Counted from the stretch's first letter, positions 1 through 9,018 are shown. The stretch is DNA of 64,000 nt from Acetobacteraceae bacterium (GCA_947475245.1 CANJLW010000008.1:1-64000), one strand, 5' to 3'. Translations and numbers: made by a program. The notes: generated by a model from the sequence alone, not told the origin.

Positions 1-170
1 GTCGCTCGAAAGGCGAAGAGGCGACGAAGTTACAACTCAGGCGGGATGGGACCGAACAAACGAGCAACGCGATCTGAAATTTTCACGGCGATCGCGACGG
101 CTGGCGGGTCAAAGGGCGTCAGAAATTTGGATTCTTAGAGGTGCCCATAAAACGAAGGCGGAAGACCCGA
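1..170. other. Left-edge sequence without a recognised gene
   Basis: I see no open reading frame with convincing coding character and no RNA gene in these bases. They lie downstream of a minus-strand gene and may hold its 3' untranslated region. No hairpin with a T-run is evident. Confidence 0.4.
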
Positions 171-896
171 TCAAACGGAACGACGGCGGAGGAAGACCGC
201 GGCAAGACCCGTGCCGAGCAGAGCGAGCGACGTGGGTTCGGGTGCCGGTGTCATTTCGACCGACATGCTGACGGTCACAAAATCGCCGGCCGATCCTAAA
301 GTCGTGATCCGCAGTTCCACGGTGTCGCCGGCGTCCAGCACGACATTCGCAAGGTTGAACGTGTCGGCCGAAGCGCGGATGTTACTACCGTCACCAGGCA
401 GCGTGTCACCGACCTGCTGCACATTGTTGACGAAGATATCCCAGCGTTCGGCCCGGTTCAGATTTCGGGAATTAAACGCCGAACCACTGATCGTGGCGGT
501 GCCGCCAATTGGCGCGGTAAAGAGGATATTGGATTGCCCGCTCGATCCGCCATTGGGCGCATCCCAGGTGTGGGTGACGACATCGTCAGCCAGGATATCG
601 ATGCCACCCAGACCCGGATTGCCGGAAGCCTTGAACCAAATTGGCAAAAAGGAGCCAAGTGTGTTGCTTGGTGCCCAGCCGGGTTGCGTAAAGGGAAAGG
701 TCAGGAGTGTCAGGTCGGACTGGACCGGTAATGCGCTGGTCCCGCCCCGGTAGCTCCACGGATTCCCGCCGGTGCCGTTATTGACAGTGCTCCAGTCTGT
801 CGCGAGGTCATAGAGCACGGCGTGCGCGGGAGCCGTCAGCAGCGCGCCGCCGATCGCTAAAGAGGCCAGCACGGCAAGGCGAATGGGCTGTCGCAT
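171..896 (-). CDS. PEP-CTERM sorting domain-containing exported protein
   Basis: A secreted protein of about 241 residues. It begins with a signal peptide (MRQPIRLAVLASLAIGGALL, then a cleavage-like APAHA) and ends with APEPTSLALLGTGLAAVF followed by an Arg cluster, the tripartite PEP-CTERM signal (Pro-Glu-Pro, one membrane helix, basic tail). In known families this signal directs processing by exosortase, usually in exopolysaccharide-producing bacteria. The middle is Gly/Asn/Thr-rich and probably a beta-sandwich; I recognise no catalytic motif. I chose the internal ATG at 896 because GAGGGG precedes it and the signal peptide starts there; an upstream ATG at 950 would add 18 residues. A second PEP-CTERM gene lies upstream on the same strand. 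Confidence 0.85.
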   Translation of the reverse strand: MRQPIRLAVLASLAIGGALLTAPAHAVLYDLATDWSTVNNGTGGNPWSYRGGTSALPVQSDLTLLTFPFTQPGWAPSNTLGSFLPIWFKASGNPGLGGIDILADDVVTHTWDAPNGGSSGQSNILFTAPIGGTATISGSAFNSRNLNRAERWDIFVNNVQQVGDTLPGDGSNIRASADTFNLANVVLDAGDTVELRITTLGSAGDFVTVSMSVEMTPAPEPTSLALLGTGLAAVFLRRRSV

Positions 897-1114
897 TGTT
901 GTCCCCTCATGTCCAAAGCCATGCATGGCCAGGCGCTCGACAGATAACATAAGCGATTTTTATGCCATATCACAATATATTGGAATGATTTGGTTCCGTG
1001 TCCCGTGCTTGCGACATATGTAAACAATACCGACACGAACGTCGGGAGCGATTGCCAGGGTTGAGAGTCGTGCGTAGGGCCGCGAAATCTCCACGAGAGA
1101 GAAGTTCGACTCCT
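897..1114 (-). promoter_or_regulatory. AT-rich intergenic region, probable promoter of the PEP-CTERM gene
   Basis: This gap between two minus-strand genes contains a stretch (about 950-1030) far richer in A and T than its surroundings, as expected for a promoter of the gene starting at 896. I could not fix -35 and -10 boxes with confidence. A 75-codon minus-strand frame crosses it but shows no recognisable protein. Confidence 0.3.
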
Positions 1115-1972
1115 CTACGTCAGCCGGGTGCCACGGCTGACCGGGCTTAAACCGGACATCGCGAAGGAGATCTCGAACCGGCGACATACGCCGAAGACGC
1201 CGAACCGAGCCGCCGCGAGAACCATGGCACCGACCGCGAAGATTAGCACGGACAAGGGCTCCGGCACGTCCTGGGTTGCGGGGGCGGAGAGCGGAACGAA
1301 CGGGGAGTTGCTCGCCAGCGCGCCGCCAGTCGGCAATTCAAGCCAGTAGTTGGCCCAGGCATGAGAGAAGCTGGCACCGCTGTTGAGGCTGTCGGCCGAG
1401 GTTGCTTGAAGCTTCAGATCAAAATTGAATGTAAAATTGTCGGCGGGTGCGAGGTGAAAGGTCAAATCGAGCGCCGCCGACCCAGGGTTAGGACTGCTTT
1501 GGCTGACCGATACGCCACCATTTACGTTCGTATATCCGCCGCTTAGGCCATATTGGAGTATTACTCCTCCATTGTTGGCGGTGCTGATATTCCAGCCGTA
1601 GGTTAAATGCAGAATTGCGTCCACCGGACTGACAAGCCCGGCAGCGTTTCCGAGTAGTTGGATTCTCGCCACCCCCAATGCAGAGCCGTCCACGTTGGTG
1701 GTCAGGGCCGCACCTGGGACACTGGCTTCGCTGAAGACAGACGCAGCGTTGGGTGCGGTGCCCCCGTGCACCAGGCCGCAGGCACCGGTGAGCGATGGCG
1801 TACAAACATCCAACGCGCCGTTCTGCAAGAACGATTGGTCAGTGACAAAGCCGGGACTGACAGCATTGGAAAATCCGTAGGCCTGCAAGCCATACGACCC
1901 GGCGCGCGCCGGCGAGACAAACAGCGTGGCTATCAAGAGGCCGACAACCTGGTAGGCGATCTGCCGTGTCAT
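1115..1972 (-). CDS. PEP-CTERM-like exported protein with extended C-terminus
   Basis: About 285 residues from the ATG at 1972, chosen because a clean signal peptide follows (MTRQIAYQVVGLLIATLF, then SPARA). ATG codons at 1999 and 2071 are in frame but would bury the signal peptide, and none has a strong ribosome-binding site. The mature part is rich in Gly, Ala, Asn and Ser, with alternating hydrophobic residues typical of exported beta proteins. Near the end, DVPEPLSVLIFAVGAMVLAA followed by basic residues matches the PEP-CTERM sorting signal. About 20 further residues follow the basic cluster, whereas the signal normally ends the protein. Function is unknown; surface or exopolysaccharide association is inferred from the family. 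Confidence 0.75.
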   Translation of the reverse strand: MTRQIAYQVVGLLIATLFVSPARAGSYGLQAYGFSNAVSPGFVTDQSFLQNGALDVCTPSLTGACGLVHGGTAPNAASVFSEASVPGAALTTNVDGSALGVARIQLLGNAAGLVSPVDAILHLTYGWNISTANNGGVILQYGLSGGYTNVNGGVSVSQSSPNPGSAALDLTFHLAPADNFTFNFDLKLQATSADSLNSGASFSHAWANYWLELPTGGALASNSPFVPLSAPATQDVPEPLSVLIFAVGAMVLAAARFGVFGVCRRFEISFAMSGLSPVSRGTRLT

Positions 1973-2257
1973 GCGGGCGGGACGAAAGCATGCGATCATG
2001 TCGGACGCATCCCGATCGGTTACATCCTGAAGCCTAAGGCAAAATTTCCCGGATGGATGGGTTTCCGGCAATCCGCCTCAACGGTAACAGCAACCTCGAA
2101 CGCGGAGCAAGGCAGGCATTGCCGAACCGACGAGATACACTGCACCGGGACGCACCTCTCCTGTCGACGGCCCAGCCGACCGGCCGGAACACCCCCGCCC
2201 CTTGCCGGGAACGCCCGCTCGAACGAAACTCCGGACAACATTCAGGAGGAACCAGGC

Positions 2258-3985
2258 ATGGCCCACGCATTCGACGTCGTGATCCGCGGCGGCACGATTA
2301 TGGACGGCAACGGCGGCACGCCCTTTATCGGCGATGTCGCGGTCAAGGACGGCAAGATCGCCGCCGTCGGCACCGTGACCGGCACCGGCGCAGAGGAAAT
2401 CGACGCCAAGGGCCTGTCGGTCACCCCAGGCTTCGTCGACATACATACCCACTACGACGGGCAGGCCATGTGGGACTCCCACCTCGCGCCGTCGTCCTGG
2501 CATGGCGTCACGACCGTCGTGATGGGCAATTGCGGCGTCGGCTTCGCCCCCGTCCGCAAGAACACGCAAGACGCCGTCGTCGCGCTGATGGAAGGCGTTG
2601 AAGACCTGCCCGGCCCCTGCCTGAACGAAGGCCTCGACTGGTCCTGGGAAAGCTTCGCGGAGTATCTCACCGCGCTGGAACGCCGCAAACACGATATCGA
2701 CTTCTGCGCCCTGCTGCCGCACGCGCCGATGCGGGTCTATGTCATGGGCGATCGCGCGCTGAACCTCGAAGACGCCAATCAGGAAGACATCCAACGCATG
2801 CGCGAGATCACGGCCGAAGCCGTGCGCGCCGGCGCCTTCGGCTTCTCCACCTCGCGCACCATCGCGCACAAGACCCTGGCGGGCGACCTGCACCCGGGCC
2901 TGCGCGCCCAGGAAGCGGAACTGATGGGCATCGCCATGGGTCTCAAGGACGCGGGCGGCGGCTTTATCGAGATGACGTCGGACTGGAACACCCCCGACCC
3001 GGCCACCGAATTCGCCATGGTGCGGCGGATCATGGCGGCCAGCGGCCGGCCGTTGGTGTTTTCGCTGAACCAGCGCCACGACCGCACCACCGCCTGGCAA
3101 GACCTGCTGGAACTGTCCGGCAAGGCCGCCGCCGACGGCCTGAACGTCCGCTGCGTCGTCCCCCCCCGTCCGATCGGCGCCCTGCTCGGCCTGACCGGCA
3201 GCCAGAACCCCTTCGCCGGCACCCGCACCTATCGCGCCATCGCCGACCTGCCGCTTGAAGCGCGCGTCGCGAAAATGCGCGATCCCGCGATCCGCGCGGC
3301 GATCGTCACCGAGGACCCGACGGAATTCAACACCTGGTCGTTGCTGTCCCGTGTCGACTACGAACGTATGTTCCAGTTCGCCGATCCCCTGAACTACACG
3401 CCCAGCAAGGAAGATTCGATCGCGGCGATCGCGGCGCGGACCGGCACGACGCCGCAGGAAGTCGCGTATGACATGCTGATCGCCGATGAAGGCAAGAACT
3501 TCATCTTCGCCTGCATCGTCAACTACGCGAACTACGACCTGGAAGCGGTCAAGGAGATGTACAGCCGCTCCCACGTTCTGCCGGGCCTAAGCGACGGCGG
3601 CGCGCATGTCGCGTTTATCTCCGACGCATCGTTCCCGACCTTCCTGTTTAGCTATTGGGGCCGCGATCGGGGCGCGGACAAGATCGAACTGCACGACCTC
3701 GTGCGCCGTCAGACGCGCGAACCGGCGCGCTTTGCCGGGCTGAACGATCGCGGCGTGCTGGCACCCGGCATGAAGGCCGACATCAACGTCATCGACTTCG
3801 AGAATTTGGCGTTGGAACGTCCAGACATGGTTGTCGATCTGCCCGCCGGCGGACGCCGCCTGATGCAAAAGGCGCGCGGTTACACGGCGACGATCAAGGC
3901 CGGACAGATTACCTATCGCAACGGCCAGTCCACCGGCGCGCTGCCCGGCGGTCTGGTGCGCGGCGCGCAAGCCGCGGCGGTCTGA
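2258..3985 (+). CDS. N-acyl-D-amino-acid deacylase family amidohydrolase
   Basis: About 575 residues of the metal-dependent amidohydrolase superfamily, D-aminoacylase/COG3653-like. The N-terminal sandwich opens with AFDVVIRGGTIMDGNGG. The metal-binding HxH is in VDIHTHYDGQ (His63, His65), the family cysteine is in [10 protein letters not shown] (Cys92), and the late acidic residue is in LSDGGAH (about 444-450). The family hydrolyses N-acyl bonds of D-amino acids or related imides. The two further His ligands of classical D-aminoacylase are not obvious, so the substrate is open. AGGAGG stands nine bases before the ATG at 2258; the long upstream extension of the frame is non-coding. The next gene starts one base after its stop. 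A paralog with the same motifs lies at 36272-37990. Confidence 0.88.
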   Translation: MAHAFDVVIRGGTIMDGNGGTPFIGDVAVKDGKIAAVGTVTGTGAEEIDAKGLSVTPGFVDIHTHYDGQAMWDSHLAPSSWHGVTTVVMGNCGVGFAPVRKNTQDAVVALMEGVEDLPGPCLNEGLDWSWESFAEYLTALERRKHDIDFCALLPHAPMRVYVMGDRALNLEDANQEDIQRMREITAEAVRAGAFGFSTSRTIAHKTLAGDLHPGLRAQEAELMGIAMGLKDAGGGFIEMTSDWNTPDPATEFAMVRRIMAASGRPLVFSLNQRHDRTTAWQDLLELSGKAAADGLNVRCVVPPRPIGALLGLTGSQNPFAGTRTYRAIADLPLEARVAKMRDPAIRAAIVTEDPTEFNTWSLLSRVDYERMFQFADPLNYTPSKEDSIAAIAARTGTTPQEVAYDMLIADEGKNFIFACIVNYANYDLEAVKEMYSRSHVLPGLSDGGAHVAFISDASFPTFLFSYWGRDRGADKIELHDLVRRQTREPARFAGLNDRGVLAPGMKADINVIDFENLALERPDMVVDLPAGGRRLMQKARGYTATIKAGQITYRNGQSTGALPGGLVRGAQAAAV

Positions 3986-3986
3986 C

Positions 3987-4907
3987 TTGACGTCCCGCGC
4001 CGATATCGCGGCGGCGGCCGAACGCATCGACGCGCATGTTCGGCATACGCCGGTCCTGCGCGTCGACGACGTGGCTTTGAAGCTGGAGTTTCTGCAACAC
4101 ACCGGCAGCTTCAAACCGCGCGGCGCGTTCAATCGACTGCTGTCCGGCCCTGTTCCCGCCGGCGGCGTCATCGCGGCGTCCGGCGGCAATCACGGCGCGG
4201 CGGTTGCCTATGCAGCCCACGCGCTGGGCCATGTCGCGGAAATCTTCGTCCCCGCCCGCACACCCGCCACCAAGGTCAATCGCATCAAGGGCTATGGCGC
4301 GCGGGTTCATCTGGTGGGGGAAGCCTACGCGGATTCCCTCGCCGCCTCTCGCCTGCGGCAGGCGGAAACCGGCGCGATGGAAATTCACGCCTACGACCAT
4401 GCCGATGTGCTGGCGGGTCAGGGCACCGTCGGGCGGGAGTTCGAGGCCGATGCCCCGGACCTGACCCATGTCCTGGTCGCGACCGGCGGCGGTGGGCTGA
4501 TCGGCGGCGTCGCCGCCTGGTACGGCGGATCGGCGCAGGTCATCAGTGTCGAACCTGAATCCTGCCCGACCTTGCATGCCGCCTTGCAAGCCGGGCAGCC
4601 GGTGCCCGTCTCGGTCTCCGGCCTTGCGTCGGACTCCCTCGGCGCGCGCCAGGTCGGAACGCTGATGTTCGCCGTCGCGCGCGATCACGTAGCGCAAGCC
4701 GTCCTGGTGACCGACGCCGATATCGCCGCCGCGCAGGCCTGGTTGTGGGATCGCTGCCGGGTCGTCACCGAACCCGGCGGGGCCACCGCGCTCGCCGCCT
4801 TACTATCAGGACGCTTCACCGCGCCGAAAGGCGCGCACGTCGGGGTGGTCGTCTGCGGCGCCAATACCGATCCGGCATCGCTCAGCCAGGCCTCCCCCCC
4901 ACAATAA
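3987..4907 (+). CDS. Threonine/serine dehydratase-like PLP enzyme
   Basis: About 306 residues, fold type II pyridoxal-phosphate enzyme. The PLP lysine is in HTGSFKPRGAF (Lys43), the substrate-binding loop is ASGGNHGAA, and the phosphate-binding glycines are in ATGGGGLIGG (about 165-174). The family deaminates L-threonine or L-serine to 2-oxo acids, or acts as a racemase or D-hydroxyamino-acid dehydratase. There is no C-terminal ACT domain, so this is a catabolic-length enzyme rather than IlvA. The start appears to be TTG at 3987, one base after the amidohydrolase stop; no ATG precedes the conserved region. Tight coupling to the deacylase suggests it handles the amino acid that enzyme releases (inference). 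Confidence 0.82.
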   Translation: MTSRADIAAAAERIDAHVRHTPVLRVDDVALKLEFLQHTGSFKPRGAFNRLLSGPVPAGGVIAASGGNHGAAVAYAAHALGHVAEIFVPARTPATKVNRIKGYGARVHLVGEAYADSLAASRLRQAETGAMEIHAYDHADVLAGQGTVGREFEADAPDLTHVLVATGGGGLIGGVAAWYGGSAQVISVEPESCPTLHAALQAGQPVPVSVSGLASDSLGARQVGTLMFAVARDHVAQAVLVTDADIAAAQAWLWDRCRVVTEPGGATALAALLSGRFTAPKGAHVGVVVCGANTDPASLSQASPPQ

Positions 4908-4920
4908 CAAGAGGTTCGCC

Positions 4921-5958
4921 ATGAAGCTCGGCCTTTCCATCGGTTATTCCAAGGCGCAGATGGACCTTCCCGTCGCGCTGGTGCAGCGCGCGGAGGAACT
5001 TGGCTACGATTCCGTCTGGTCGGCGGAAGCCTATGGGTCCGACGCCGTCACGCCGCTGGCGTATCTCGCCGGGCAGACAAAGCGCATCCGCCTGGGCACC
5101 GGCATCATGCAGCTTGCCGCGCGCACGCCCGCCAACGCGGCGATGTGCGCGGGCACGGTGGACGCGCTGGCCGGCGGCGGCCGGTTCATCGCCGGGCTGG
5201 GCGTGTCGGGCCCGCAGATTGTCGAAGGCTGGTACGGCGAACCCTGGGGCCGCCCCTACTACCGGCTGAAGGATTACGTCGCGATCATGCGCAAGATCTT
5301 TCACCGTGACGAAGCCCTGACTCACGAAGGCCGCGAAATCAGCCTGCCCTATCGCGGCGAAGGCGCGGCCGGCGTCGGCAAGCCGTTGAAGTCCATCCTG
5401 CACATGAACCGCGACATTCCCATCTATCTGGCCACCGGGAACGAAGCGACCGTGAAGCTGACGGCGGAAATCGCCGACGGCTGGATCCCGATGGGCTTCG
5501 TGCCCGGCGCGATGGAAGAATACCGCCCCTGGCTGGAGGAAGGTTTCCGCCGAGCAGGAAACGGGAAAAGCCTGGAAACGTTTGAAATTCAGGCATCGGT
5601 GCATGTCGAGGTCGCCGACGACGTCAAGACGGCTCTGGCCAAGTTAAAGCCCGAGGTCGCGCTGTATGTCGGCGGCATGGGCCACAAGGACAAGAACTTC
5701 CACAAGGATCAGATGGTGCGCCGTGGCTTCGGAGAGGCGGCGGACCGCATTCAGGAACTGTACCTGGCGCATCGCAAGGAAGAAGCGATCGCCGCGGTGC
5801 CGGACGAATGGGTCGATCTGAAATCGCTGGTCGGCCCGCCGGCCCGCATCAAGGAACGCTATCGCGCCTGGGAAGGCACCGGCGCCACGGGCATCACCGT
5901 GCGCTCCCGCCAACCGGCCGCGATCGAGGTGATGGCCGAAGCCGCCCGCCTCAACTAA
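4921..5958 (+). CDS. LLM class flavin-dependent oxidoreductase
   Basis: About 345 residues, luciferase-like monooxygenase (bacterial TIM barrel) resembling the F420-dependent branch. Family signatures include MKLGLSIGYSKAQ, ELGYDSVWSAEAYGSDA, RIRLGTGIMQLAARTPANAA and FIAGLGVSGPQIVEGWYG. These proteins use reduced FMN or F420 to oxidise organic substrates; the cofactor cannot be assigned from sequence here. AAGAGG precedes the ATG at 4921. It lies 13 bases after the PLP-enzyme gene and 20 bases before an SDR gene, so the four genes from 2258 to 6749 probably form one catabolic operon. Confidence 0.85.
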   Translation: MKLGLSIGYSKAQMDLPVALVQRAEELGYDSVWSAEAYGSDAVTPLAYLAGQTKRIRLGTGIMQLAARTPANAAMCAGTVDALAGGGRFIAGLGVSGPQIVEGWYGEPWGRPYYRLKDYVAIMRKIFHRDEALTHEGREISLPYRGEGAAGVGKPLKSILHMNRDIPIYLATGNEATVKLTAEIADGWIPMGFVPGAMEEYRPWLEEGFRRAGNGKSLETFEIQASVHVEVADDVKTALAKLKPEVALYVGGMGHKDKNFHKDQMVRRGFGEAADRIQELYLAHRKEEAIAAVPDEWVDLKSLVGPPARIKERYRAWEGTGATGITVRSRQPAAIEVMAEAARLN

Positions 5959-5978
5959 AGAAAAAACAGGAGGATCCA

Positions 5979-6749
5979 ATGCGTTTCAAGAACAAGGTCG
6001 CGCTGATCACCGCCGTGGCGAACGGCATCGGCCGCGCGACGGCGGAAATCATGGCGCGCGAAGGCGCGATCGTCGTCGGCGTCGATAACCATCAGGAACG
6101 GCTCGATACGGCGATGGACTCGCTGATCAAGGCCGGCGGCATCGCGCATGGGCGGTTGTGCAACGCGCTGGAACAGGACCAGGTCGATGCCGTCGTCGCA
6201 GGCGTGCACAAGGAATTCGGCCGTATCGACATTCTGGTGAACGCGGTCGGCGGCAGCACGATCATCGCGAAGCCAAGCGCCAATCTGGAAGAACATTCGC
6301 TCGACGATTGGCAGCGGGTGATCAAGTTCAACCTCGACGGCACGTTCCTGTTCAGCCATGCCGTGATCCCGATCATGAAGGCGCAGAAAAGCGGTAAGAT
6401 CGTCAATCTGGCCTCGATCGCCGGGCGCGGCATGAGTGTTGCCAGCGGCGGGGCCTATGCGGCGGCCAAGGGCGGCATCATCGCGTTGACCCGCAAGCTG
6501 TCGTTCGAGCTTGGGCCTTACGGCGTCAACATCAACGCCATCGCACCCAGCCTGACGCTGACGGAACGCATCACGCCGCACTGGAACCAGCGTTCGCCCG
6601 AGGCTCAGCAGAACCAGATCGACAGCACCCCGCTGCGCCGCGTCGCGGTGGCGTCGGATCAGGCGAAGGTCATCTGCTTCCTGGCCTCGGCCGACGCGGA
6701 TTTCGTAACGGGGCTGACGATCGATGTGACGGGCGGCCAATCCGGATAG
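5979..6749 (+). CDS. SDR family NAD(P)-dependent oxidoreductase
   Basis: About 256 residues, classical short-chain dehydrogenase. The dinucleotide loop reads ALITAVANGIGRA (TAVANGIG in place of the usual TGxxxGIG, residues 11-18), the helix-4 motif is NAVGG (88-92), and the catalytic Ser146, Tyr160 and Lys164 lie in ASIAG and AYAAAK. The ATG at 5979 is fixed by AGGAGG at 5969-5974; the longer frame upstream overlaps the preceding gene and is not real. It ends the operon that starts with the amidohydrolase. The substrate is unknown. A possible weak stem (CGGTT/AACCG) and a T6 run follow the stop. Confidence 0.87.
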   Translation: MRFKNKVALITAVANGIGRATAEIMAREGAIVVGVDNHQERLDTAMDSLIKAGGIAHGRLCNALEQDQVDAVVAGVHKEFGRIDILVNAVGGSTIIAKPSANLEEHSLDDWQRVIKFNLDGTFLFSHAVIPIMKAQKSGKIVNLASIAGRGMSVASGGAYAAAKGGIIALTRKLSFELGPYGVNINAIAPSLTLTERITPHWNQRSPEAQQNQIDSTPLRRVAVASDQAKVICFLASADADFVTGLTIDVTGGQSG

Positions 6750-6798
6750 CGGTTCCCGTTAACCGGTTGGATACTTTTTTCGGTCAGGATCGAGCGAC

Positions 6799-7161
6799 AT
6801 GCCACTGACGGTGGACCTGCTCGTGCCGCTTCCTACGACCGACGTTACCAACTGGATGCAGATGTTCCGCTGGATCGTGAAGACGATCCGCGACGAGTAC
6901 GACGTGGACGAAGCAATCCTTACCCGCACGGCCGTGCTGGAAACCGACTGCGGACTGGCGATCGAGCAGGTGGAAACCCTGCTCGACATCGTCGCGGGCG
7001 CTTTTCAACTGCGCTTCCCGCCGGAAACACTGAACGAAATCCTGAAACTCGAAGAACTCTGCATGCTCGCGAGTTGGATGAAGGGCCTCTACAAGCGCCC
7101 GCCTTTCATCTCCGACACGTTTGAATCCCACTGCCGCCACGCCAATCCTACCTGCCAATAA
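6799..7161 (+). CDS. Small acyl-carrier-protein-like protein without the carrier serine
   Basis: About 120 residues, unrecognised by direct motif. The segment from about residue 36 to 96 (DVDEAILTRTAVLETDCGLAIEQ and onwards, with KLEELCMLASWM) has the helix pattern of acyl carrier proteins, resembling the DUF1493 group. At the place where carriers have Asp-Ser-Leu it reads Gly-Leu-Ala-Ile, so no phosphopantetheine could attach there. The first 30 residues (LLVPLPTTDVTNWMQMFRW) are unlike standard ACPs. The gene stands alone between an SDR gene and an MFS gene, with a weak GATCGAG before the ATG. High third-position GC supports coding. The fold assignment is a moderate-to-weak inference. Confidence 0.55.
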   Translation: MPLTVDLLVPLPTTDVTNWMQMFRWIVKTIRDEYDVDEAILTRTAVLETDCGLAIEQVETLLDIVAGAFQLRFPPETLNEILKLEELCMLASWMKGLYKRPPFISDTFESHCRHANPTCQ

Positions 7162-7218
7162 CACTGCTCGGCGGCGGACCAATCCGCGCGACGCCTATCG
7201 CATCGGGCGGCGCGCCCT

Positions 7219-8436
7219 ATGATCCCGCCCATGACCCAGGCCAAACACCATATTCTGCTGATCAACACCGCCCATACCTTCACCCATTACAGCCTGCTGA
7301 TCCTGCCGACGGCAGTGCTGGCGATGGCGGTTCCGGGCGGAACGTTCGGCGACTCCTACGGCCCCATTCTGGCCCTCGCGACCGGCATGTTCGTGCTGTA
7401 CGGGCTGTTCTCCCTGCCGCAGGGCTGGCTCGCCGCGCGCTTCGGACAGAAGCGGCTGATGACGGCGTTCTATCTCGGCACCGGCCTGTCGATGATCGCC
7501 TGCGGCTTCGCCGCCTCGCCCCTGCTGCTCGCCGCCGCGCTGTGCGGAGTCGGGCTGTTCACCGCGATCTATCACCCGATCGGCACGACCTTGCTGGTGG
7601 AAGCCGCGGGCGACAAGCCAGGCCGAGCACTGGGGCTGAATGGGGTGTTTGGCAATATCGGGGTGGCCTTGGCCCCGGTCGTGACGGCATTTCTGGCAAC
7701 CCGCTTTGGCTGGCGCGCCGCCTTCATCGCCCCGGGGCTGCTGTGCCTTGCGGCGGGGCTGTTCTGGCTGCGCCTGCCGACAATCGCCGCCGCCACGCGA
7801 CAGACCAATCGCCCGTTCCCGCCGATCCCCGCCTTTTTGGTGCGGCGCGCGGTGCTGGTGCTGATGCTGATCGCGGCGGTATCGGGGCTGGTGTTCAATG
7901 CGTTTACCCTGCTGCTTCCGAAACTGATGGAAGAGCGTCTGGCGAGCGATGCCTCGCTGCTGCCGCTGGTCGGAGTCGCCGCGTTTCTGGCGACACTCTG
8001 CGGCGCGGCGACACAGTTTTCCGTCGGGCGGTTGATCGATCGCAGCACGCTCAAGCGCGTGCTGGTGCCGATCAGCATCGTGCTCGCGCCGGTGTTGCTG
8101 GCGCTGTCCTTTGTCGACGGCTGGCTGGTTCTGCCGCTGTCCGGCGCCGTCGCGGCGTCGCTGTTCGGACAGGTGACGGTGAATGAGACAATGGCCGCGC
8201 GCTATGTCTCTCCGGCATTGCGCGCGCGGATTTACTCGATCCGCTTCTTCGTCGGCTTCCTCGGTGCCGCCGCCGCCGCGCCGCTGATCGCGGTGCTGTA
8301 CGAAAAAACCGGCAGCCTCGCGGCCGTGACCGCGTTGCTTGCCGGCTTTTCGACCGTCACCCTTGGCTGCGCCCTGTTCTTTCCCAACCGCGAAGAAGAG
8401 TTACAGCCCGAACTTTGGGCCGTCGCGGCGGAGTAG
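7219..8436 (+). CDS. MFS transporter
   Basis: About 405 residues with twelve likely transmembrane helices in two six-helix halves. The loop after helix 2 reads GWLAARFGQKRLMT, a major-facilitator A-motif variant, and the second half repeats it as SVGRLIDRSTLKRV. It is an inner-membrane secondary carrier; the substrate cannot be read from sequence. The ATG at 7219 is used, but the ATG at 7231 (MTQAKHH) is an equally good start with similar weak upstream signals. The gene is convergent with the AhpD-like gene, whose stop lies nine bases away. Confidence 0.88.
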   Translation: MIPPMTQAKHHILLINTAHTFTHYSLLILPTAVLAMAVPGGTFGDSYGPILALATGMFVLYGLFSLPQGWLAARFGQKRLMTAFYLGTGLSMIACGFAASPLLLAAALCGVGLFTAIYHPIGTTLLVEAAGDKPGRALGLNGVFGNIGVALAPVVTAFLATRFGWRAAFIAPGLLCLAAGLFWLRLPTIAAATRQTNRPFPPIPAFLVRRAVLVLMLIAAVSGLVFNAFTLLLPKLMEERLASDASLLPLVGVAAFLATLCGAATQFSVGRLIDRSTLKRVLVPISIVLAPVLLALSFVDGWLVLPLSGAVAASLFGQVTVNETMAARYVSPALRARIYSIRFFVGFLGAAAAAPLIAVLYEKTGSLAAVTALLAGFSTVTLGCALFFPNREEELQPELWAVAAE

Positions 8437-8445
8437 CGCGCCCGC

Positions 8446-9018
8446 TCAGCGCGCCGCCTTATGGTACTCCTTGTTCGGCATCATGTCGGACGCCGAGGCC
8501 ATGCGGTTCGACAGGTTGAAGAACGCAACCGTTTCGCCGAGGTCGAACAGGTCGCTGTCGCTCAGCCCCACGGCGCGCAGCCCGTTGCGGTCGGCGTCGT
8601 CCACCAGCCACGGGGTGGTCGTCATCTTCCAGGCGAAATCCAGCATGGCGCGTTGCCGCGGGTCGAGAGCGGCGACGCGATAGTTCAGCGCCATCATCTC
8701 CCCCAGTTCCGGATCGCCCGACAACTGCCGCACGGCGGCGCCATGCGCCACCAGGCAGTAGAAGCAACGATTGGCCGACGACACGACAACGGCCACCATC
8801 TCCCGCTCCAGCTTCGACAGGCCGGATGGGGAGAGCATGATCTCGTTATACATCGCCATGAAGTTACGCAGCCGCTGCGGCTTCAGACTGTAGGTGCTGA
8901 ACACGTTCGGCACGAAGCCCAGTTTTTCGACGCACTTCTTCCAGATCGCCTGCAAGTCGTCGTCGAGAACAGCCGGGTCGGGCACCCCGAGCTTGGAGAT
9001 ATGCGTGGGCTGGGGCAT
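8446..9018 (-). CDS. AhpD-like peroxidase-related enzyme (carboxymuconolactone decarboxylase family)
   Basis: About 190 residues, alpha-helical CMD/AhpD fold. The redox motif is in SSANRCFYCLVAHG (Cys85, Cys88, His92), the CxxC...H centre of alkylhydroperoxidase-D-type proteins, and GFVPNVF near residue 35 is typical of the peroxidase-related subgroup. Known members reduce peroxides or remain uncharacterised. The start codon shares one base with the stop of the upstream hydroxyacid dehydrogenase (TGATG), so translation is coupled. It is the last gene of a three-gene minus-strand operon (SDR, hydroxyacid dehydrogenase, AhpD-like). Confidence 0.85.
   Translation of the reverse strand: MPQPTHISKLGVPDPAVLDDDLQAIWKKCVEKLGFVPNVFSTYSLKPQRLRNFMAMYNEIMLSPSGLSKLEREMVAVVVSSANRCFYCLVAHGAAVRQLSGDPELGEMMALNYRVAALDPRQRAMLDFAWKMTTTPWLVDDADRNGLRAVGLSDSDLFDLGETVAFFNLSNRMASASDMMPNKEYHKAAR

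Noticed and set aside
960-1187. 75-codon minus-strand frame between the PEP-CTERM genes
   Set aside because: It overlaps the end of the upstream gene, lies mostly in AT-rich promoter-like DNA and shows no family character.
2078-3574. A 498-codon minus-strand frame opposite the first amidohydrolase
   Set aside because: The plus-strand gene has clear motifs and a Shine-Dalgarno sequence; the reverse translation has no domain.
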